Shown one piece after another: positions 61,445 to 64,000 of a DNA stretch of 64,000 nt; the first letter of the stretch is position 1, and each line of letters begins with the position of its first letter. Below the pieces are notes generated by a model. That model saw only the letters and a list, made by a program, of their open reading frames with translations. It searched no databases and had not been told where the DNA came from. The position numbers and the translations under genes were made by a program. The stretch is from Xestospongia muta (lineage: Eukaryota; Porifera; Demospongiae; Haplosclerida; Petrosiidae), in contig OY848927.1 of the NCBI GenBank assembly GCA_963693285.1, positions 1,986,501 to 2,050,500 of the forward strand, read 5' to 3'.

Positions 61445-64000
61445 AGAGCTTTTTGAAAGTTAAAAAAGATTAGAAATTAACTGTGAAAACTGGTTAAATA
61501 GGCTGATCTAAAGAGTTTAGTAAGTTTATCTGTCTTAAATATACTAATAAAGTAGTCTAAATAGGTTAAAACTCTAAAATAAAGTGTTTAGAGCTTTTTG
61601 AAAGTTAAAAATGATTAGAAATTAACTGTTAAAACTGGTTAAATAAGCTGATCTAAACAGTTTAGTAAGTTTAACTGTCTTAAATATACTAATAAAGTAG
61701 TCTAATTAGGTTAAAACTCTAAAATAAAGAGTTTAGAGCTTTTTGAAAGTTAAAAAAGATTAGAAATTAACTGTGAAAACTGGTTAAATAAGCTGATCTA
61801 AAGAGTTTTGTAAGATTATCTGTCTTAATTGTACTAATAAAGTAGTCTAAATAGGTAAAACCTCTAAAATAAAAAGTTTAGAGCTTTTTTAAAGTTAAAA
61901 AACAGTAGAAATTAACTGTGAAAACTATTTAAATAAGGTGATCTAAAGAGTTTAGTAAGTTTATCTGTCTTAAATATACTAATAAAGTAGTCTAAATAGG
62001 TTAAAACTCTAAAATAAAGAGTTTAGAGCTTTTTGAAAGTTAAAAAAGATTAGAAATTAACTGCGAAAACTGTTTAAATAAGCTAATCTAAAGAGTTTAG
62101 TAAGTTTATTTGTCTTAAATATACTAATAAAGTAGTCTAAATAGCTTAAAACTATAAAATAAAGTGTTTAGAGCTTTTTGAAAATTAAAAAGGATTCGAA
62201 ATTAACTGTGAAAACTGGTTAAATAAACTGATCTAAAGTGTTTAGTAAGTTTATCTGTCTTAAATATACTAATAAAGTAGTCTAAATAGCTTAAAACTAT
62301 AAAATAAAGTGTTTAGAGCTTTTTGAAAGTTAAAAAGATTAGAAATTAACTGTGAAAACTGGTTAAATAAACTGATCTAAAGAGTTTAGTAAGTTTATCT
62401 GTCTTAAATATACTAATAAAGTAGTCTAAATAGGTTAAAACTCTAAAATAAAGAGATTAGAGCTTTTTGAAAGTTAAAAAAGATTAGAAATTACCTGTGA
62501 AAACTGGTTAAATAAGCTGATCTAAAGAGTTTAGTAAGTTTATCTGTCTTAAATATACTAATAAAGTAGTCTAAATAGGTTAAAACTATAAAATAAAGTG
62601 TTTAGAGCTTTTTAAAAGTTAAAAAAGATTAGAAATAAACTGTGAAAACTGGTTAAATAAACTGATCTAAAGAGTTTAGTAAGTTTATCTGTCTTAAATA
62701 TACTAATAAAGTAGTCTAAATAGGTTAAAACTCTAAAATAAAGATTTTAGAGCTTTTTGAAAGTTAAAAAAGATTAGAAATTAACTGTGAAAACTGCTTA
62801 AATAAGATAATCTAAAGAGTATAGTAAGTTTATCTGTCTTAAATATACTAATAAAGTAGTCTAAATAGGTTAAAACTCTAAAATAAAGAGTTTAGAGCTT
62901 TTTGAAAGTTTAAAAAGATTAGAAATTAACCGTGAAAACTGGCTAAATAAGCTGATGTAAAGAGTTTAGTAAGTTTATCTGTCTTAAATATACTAATAAA
63001 GTAGTCTAAATAGGTTAAAACTCTAAAATAAAGAGTTTAGAGCTTTTTGAAAGTTAAAAAAGATTAGAAATTAACTGTGAAAACTGGTTAAATAAGCTGA
63101 TCTAAAGAGTTTAGTAAGTTTATCTGTCTTAAATATACTAATAAAGTAGTCTAAATAGGTTAAAACTATAAAATAAAGTGTTTAGAGCTTTTTGAAAGTT
63201 AAAAAAGATTAGAAATTAACTGTGAAAACTGGTTAAATAAGCTGATCTAAAGAGTTTAGTAAGTTTATCTGTCTTAAATATACTAATAAAGTAGTCTAAA
63301 TAGGTTAAAACGCAAAAATAAAGTGTTTTTAGCTTTTTGAAAGTTAAAAAAGATTAGAAATTAACTGTGAAAACTGGTTAAACAAGCTGATCTAAAGAGT
63401 TTAGTAAGTTTATCTGTCTTAAATATACTAATAAAGTAGTCTAAATAGGTTAAAACTATAATATAAAGTGTTTAGAGCTTTTTGAAAGTTAAAAAGGATT
63501 CGAAATTAACTGTGAAAACTGGTTAAATAAACTGATCTAAAGAGTTTAGTAAGTTTATCTGTCTTAAATATACTAATAAAGTAGTCTAAATAGGTTAAAA
63601 CTATAAAATAAAGAGTTTAGAGCTTTTTGAAAGTTAAAGAAGATTAGAAATTAACTGTGAAAACTGGTTAAATAAGCTGATCTAAAGAGTTTAGTAAGTT
63701 TATCTGTCTTAAATATACTAATAAAGTAGTCTAAATAGGTTAAAACTCTAAAATAAAGATTTTAAAGCTTTTTGAAAGTTAAAAAAGATTAGAAATTAAC
63801 TATGAAAACTGGATAAATAAGATAGTCTAAAGAGTTTAGTAAGTTTATCTGTCTTAAATATACTAATAAAGTAGTCTAAATAGGTTAAAACTCGAAAATA
63901 AAGAGTTTAGAGCGTTTTTAAAGTTAAAAAAGATTAGAAATTTACTGTGAAAACTGGTTAAATAAACTGATCTAAAGAGTTTAGTAAGTATATCTGTCTT

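Larger units (their letters stand above)
61364..61446 (+). repeat. Intramonomer direct repeat TAAAGAGTTTAG, spacing 71 bp
   Basis: The 12-mer TAAAGAGTTTAG occurs at monomer positions 7-18 and again at 78-89. A second pair, GGTTAAA, lies at 62-68 and 135-141, spacing 73. Both pairs are therefore offset by about half a monomer, and an ungapped comparison of the halves gives roughly 47% identity by hand count against about one third expected from composition. This suggests that the 145-bp unit arose by dimerisation of an ancestor of about 72 bp (inference). Confidence 0.6.
61358..61502 (+). repeat. Reference monomer (145 bp) closest to the consensus
   Basis: This monomer differs from the modal sequence only near its last base (ATAGG instead of ATAAG), so it serves as the coordinate system for the internal features listed here. 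By hand count the modal unit has 63 A, 48 T, 23 G and 11 C: 77% A+T, 59% purine on the + strand, and positive GC skew. It contains no CpG and no CENP-B-box-like motif. A or T tracts occur at positions 93-97, 105-110 and 129-132, spaced roughly by helical turns, which would favour curvature and a defined nucleosome position (inference). All six frames contain stops within one unit, so it cannot encode a protein. Two AATAAA hexamers (44-49 and 76-81) are present on the + strand, as expected by chance in such AT-rich DNA. Confidence 0.93.
1..64000 (+). repeat. Satellite DNA array, ~145-bp monomer, ~440 head-to-tail copies
   Basis: The entire window is a tandem array of one satellite family. Monomers begin at regular steps of about 145 bp, for example at 11, 156, 61358, 61503, 63677 and 63822. 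Every monomer carries the same landmarks: a CTGATCTAAAG start, TTTAGTAAGTTTAT, TACTAATAAAGTAGTC, TTAAAACT, GCTTTTTGAAAG and GAAAACTGGTTAAATAAG. All copies lie in the same orientation; I found no inverted block. The modal monomer is about 23% G+C with almost no CpG. Nothing unrelated interrupts the array and neither end of the window leaves it, so the true array is longer than 64 kb. Established knowledge: arrays of nucleosome-length, AT-rich monomers with higher-order repeats are typical of centromeric and pericentromeric heterochromatin in plants and animals. That this one is centromeric is inference. The family is not one I recognise. Confidence 0.98.
43822..64000 (+). repeat. Domain 3: nested 25- and 38-monomer HORs
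   Basis: The repertoire changes again: AAAGACTTTAGTAAGTTTTTCG, GAGTTCAGAGC, AAACTATAAAATAAAGTG, AAAAAGGATTAG, ATAAGATAATC, AAACGCAAAAAT, AAACCTCT with AACAGTAG. AAACCTCT occurs at 45191, 48812, 54321 and 61858; CGCAAAAAT at 46789, 50410, 55919, 59979 and 63311. The spacings of 3621, 5509, 4060 and 3332 bp are 25, 38, 28 and 23 monomers. Monomer length is close to 145 bp and variation is lowest of the three domains. Confidence 0.9.
59620..64000 (+). repeat. Last 25-mer HOR region, with three single-monomer losses
   Basis: 59620-60633 matches the end of copy 1 (46430-47443), including GTAATTTTATC and TATAAGTTTAAAAAG. From 60634 it follows copy 2 from its start (AGACTT 60643 and 60787, offset 13190). 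Relative to copy 2 three monomers are missing: the GAACATAAAG monomer near 61350, the AAACAAATC monomer near 62850, and the CTGCGAAAAC/AAGATGATC monomer near 63440. The offset falls accordingly from 13190 to 13046, 12901 and 12756. From 63822 it enters the ATAGTC/ATAATC block again and the window ends inside a monomer. Confidence 0.82.

Noticed and set aside
1..64000. Protein-coding genes in short open frames
   Set aside because: TAA, TAG and TGA and their complements occur in all six frames of every monomer, and a 145-bp period shifts the frame each unit. No frame remains open beyond about one monomer and there is no codon-like composition.
1..64000. CRISPR array, because of regular conserved blocks separated by variable stretches
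   Set aside because: The variable stretches are themselves homologous between monomers, the unit is 145 bp, there are about 440 copies and no cas genes or leader. This is a satellite, not repeats with unique spacers.
1..64000. Inverted blocks or a strand switch in the array
   Set aside because: I looked for the reverse complement of TTTAGTAAGTTTAT and of GAAAACTGG in arrays and found only the forward orientation.
1..64000. Assignment to a named satellite family or species
   Set aside because: A length near 145 bp and high A+T match many unrelated satellites, including insect, fish and plant ones. I do not recognise the sequence, so a name would be a guess.
1..64000. Bacterial, organellar or plasmid origin because of low G+C
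   Set aside because: A homogenised 64-kb satellite with nested HORs and no gene is not found in bacterial, mitochondrial or plastid genomes.

Overview
The whole 64-kb window is one uninterrupted satellite DNA array. It is a head-to-tail tandem repeat of an AT-rich monomer of about 145 bp, roughly 440 copies, all in the same orientation. I see no gene, RNA gene, transposon, microsatellite tract or unrelated sequence inside it. Stop codons occur in all six frames of the monomer. Because 145 is not a multiple of 3, no frame stays open across monomers. The modal monomer by my hand count is about 77% A+T (63 A, 48 T, 23 G, 11 C). It is purine-rich on the + strand and has essentially no CpG. This is eukaryotic heterochromatin. 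A near-nucleosomal monomer, a megabase-style homogenised array and higher-order repeats (HORs) fit a centromeric or pericentromeric satellite. I do not recognise the family and cannot name the species; plant, insect, nematode or other AT-rich genomes are all possible.

Layout, using monomer phase 1 = the C of CTGATCTAAAG. Domain 1 (1-19,340) holds the most diverse monomers (mean about 144.3 bp). It is a mosaic of duplicated multi-monomer segments: a 1.6-kb segment present three times (1, 3,031, 9,235), an 8-monomer tandem duplication (7,082-9,389), another 8-monomer block present twice (5,927 and 13,139), a 2.4-kb segment repeated 4,758 bp apart (10.56 and 15.31 kb), and a 5-monomer tandem duplication (17,897-19,340). 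A transition zone (19,341-21,652) has individually divergent monomers and no visible HOR. Domain 2 (21,653-42,373) contains a 39-monomer HOR of about 5,650 bp in three successive copies (25,422; 31,074; 36,724), preceded by a scrambled partial version. A second short transition (42,374-43,821) leads to domain 3 (43,822-64,000). Domain 3 is built on a 25-monomer HOR (3.62 kb) that, by insertion of an 18-monomer block, becomes a 38-monomer, 5,509-bp HOR. The last copy has lost three single monomers.

Within the monomer, two nearly invariant segments (positions 11-27 and 40-55) carry the arms of an inverted repeat. Most variation is confined to the spacer between them and to positions about 66-132. 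Further short dyads can form hairpins, and the two halves of the monomer share an exact 12-bp repeat about 71 bp apart, which suggests an ancestral unit of about 72 bp. Most rearrangements are whole-monomer steps in register (1, 2, 3, 5, 8, 10, 12, 13, 20, 25, 33, 38, 39 units), as expected for unequal exchange and gene conversion.

The best candidates for a second look are the multi-scale HOR architecture, the invariant split dyad as a possible protein-binding site in a satellite without a CENP-B box, the possible 72-bp ancestor, and the patchy conversion footprint in the 39-mer. All identities and period lengths were read by eye from landmark variants. They should be confirmed by self-alignment, and the assembly of near-identical copies by long reads.
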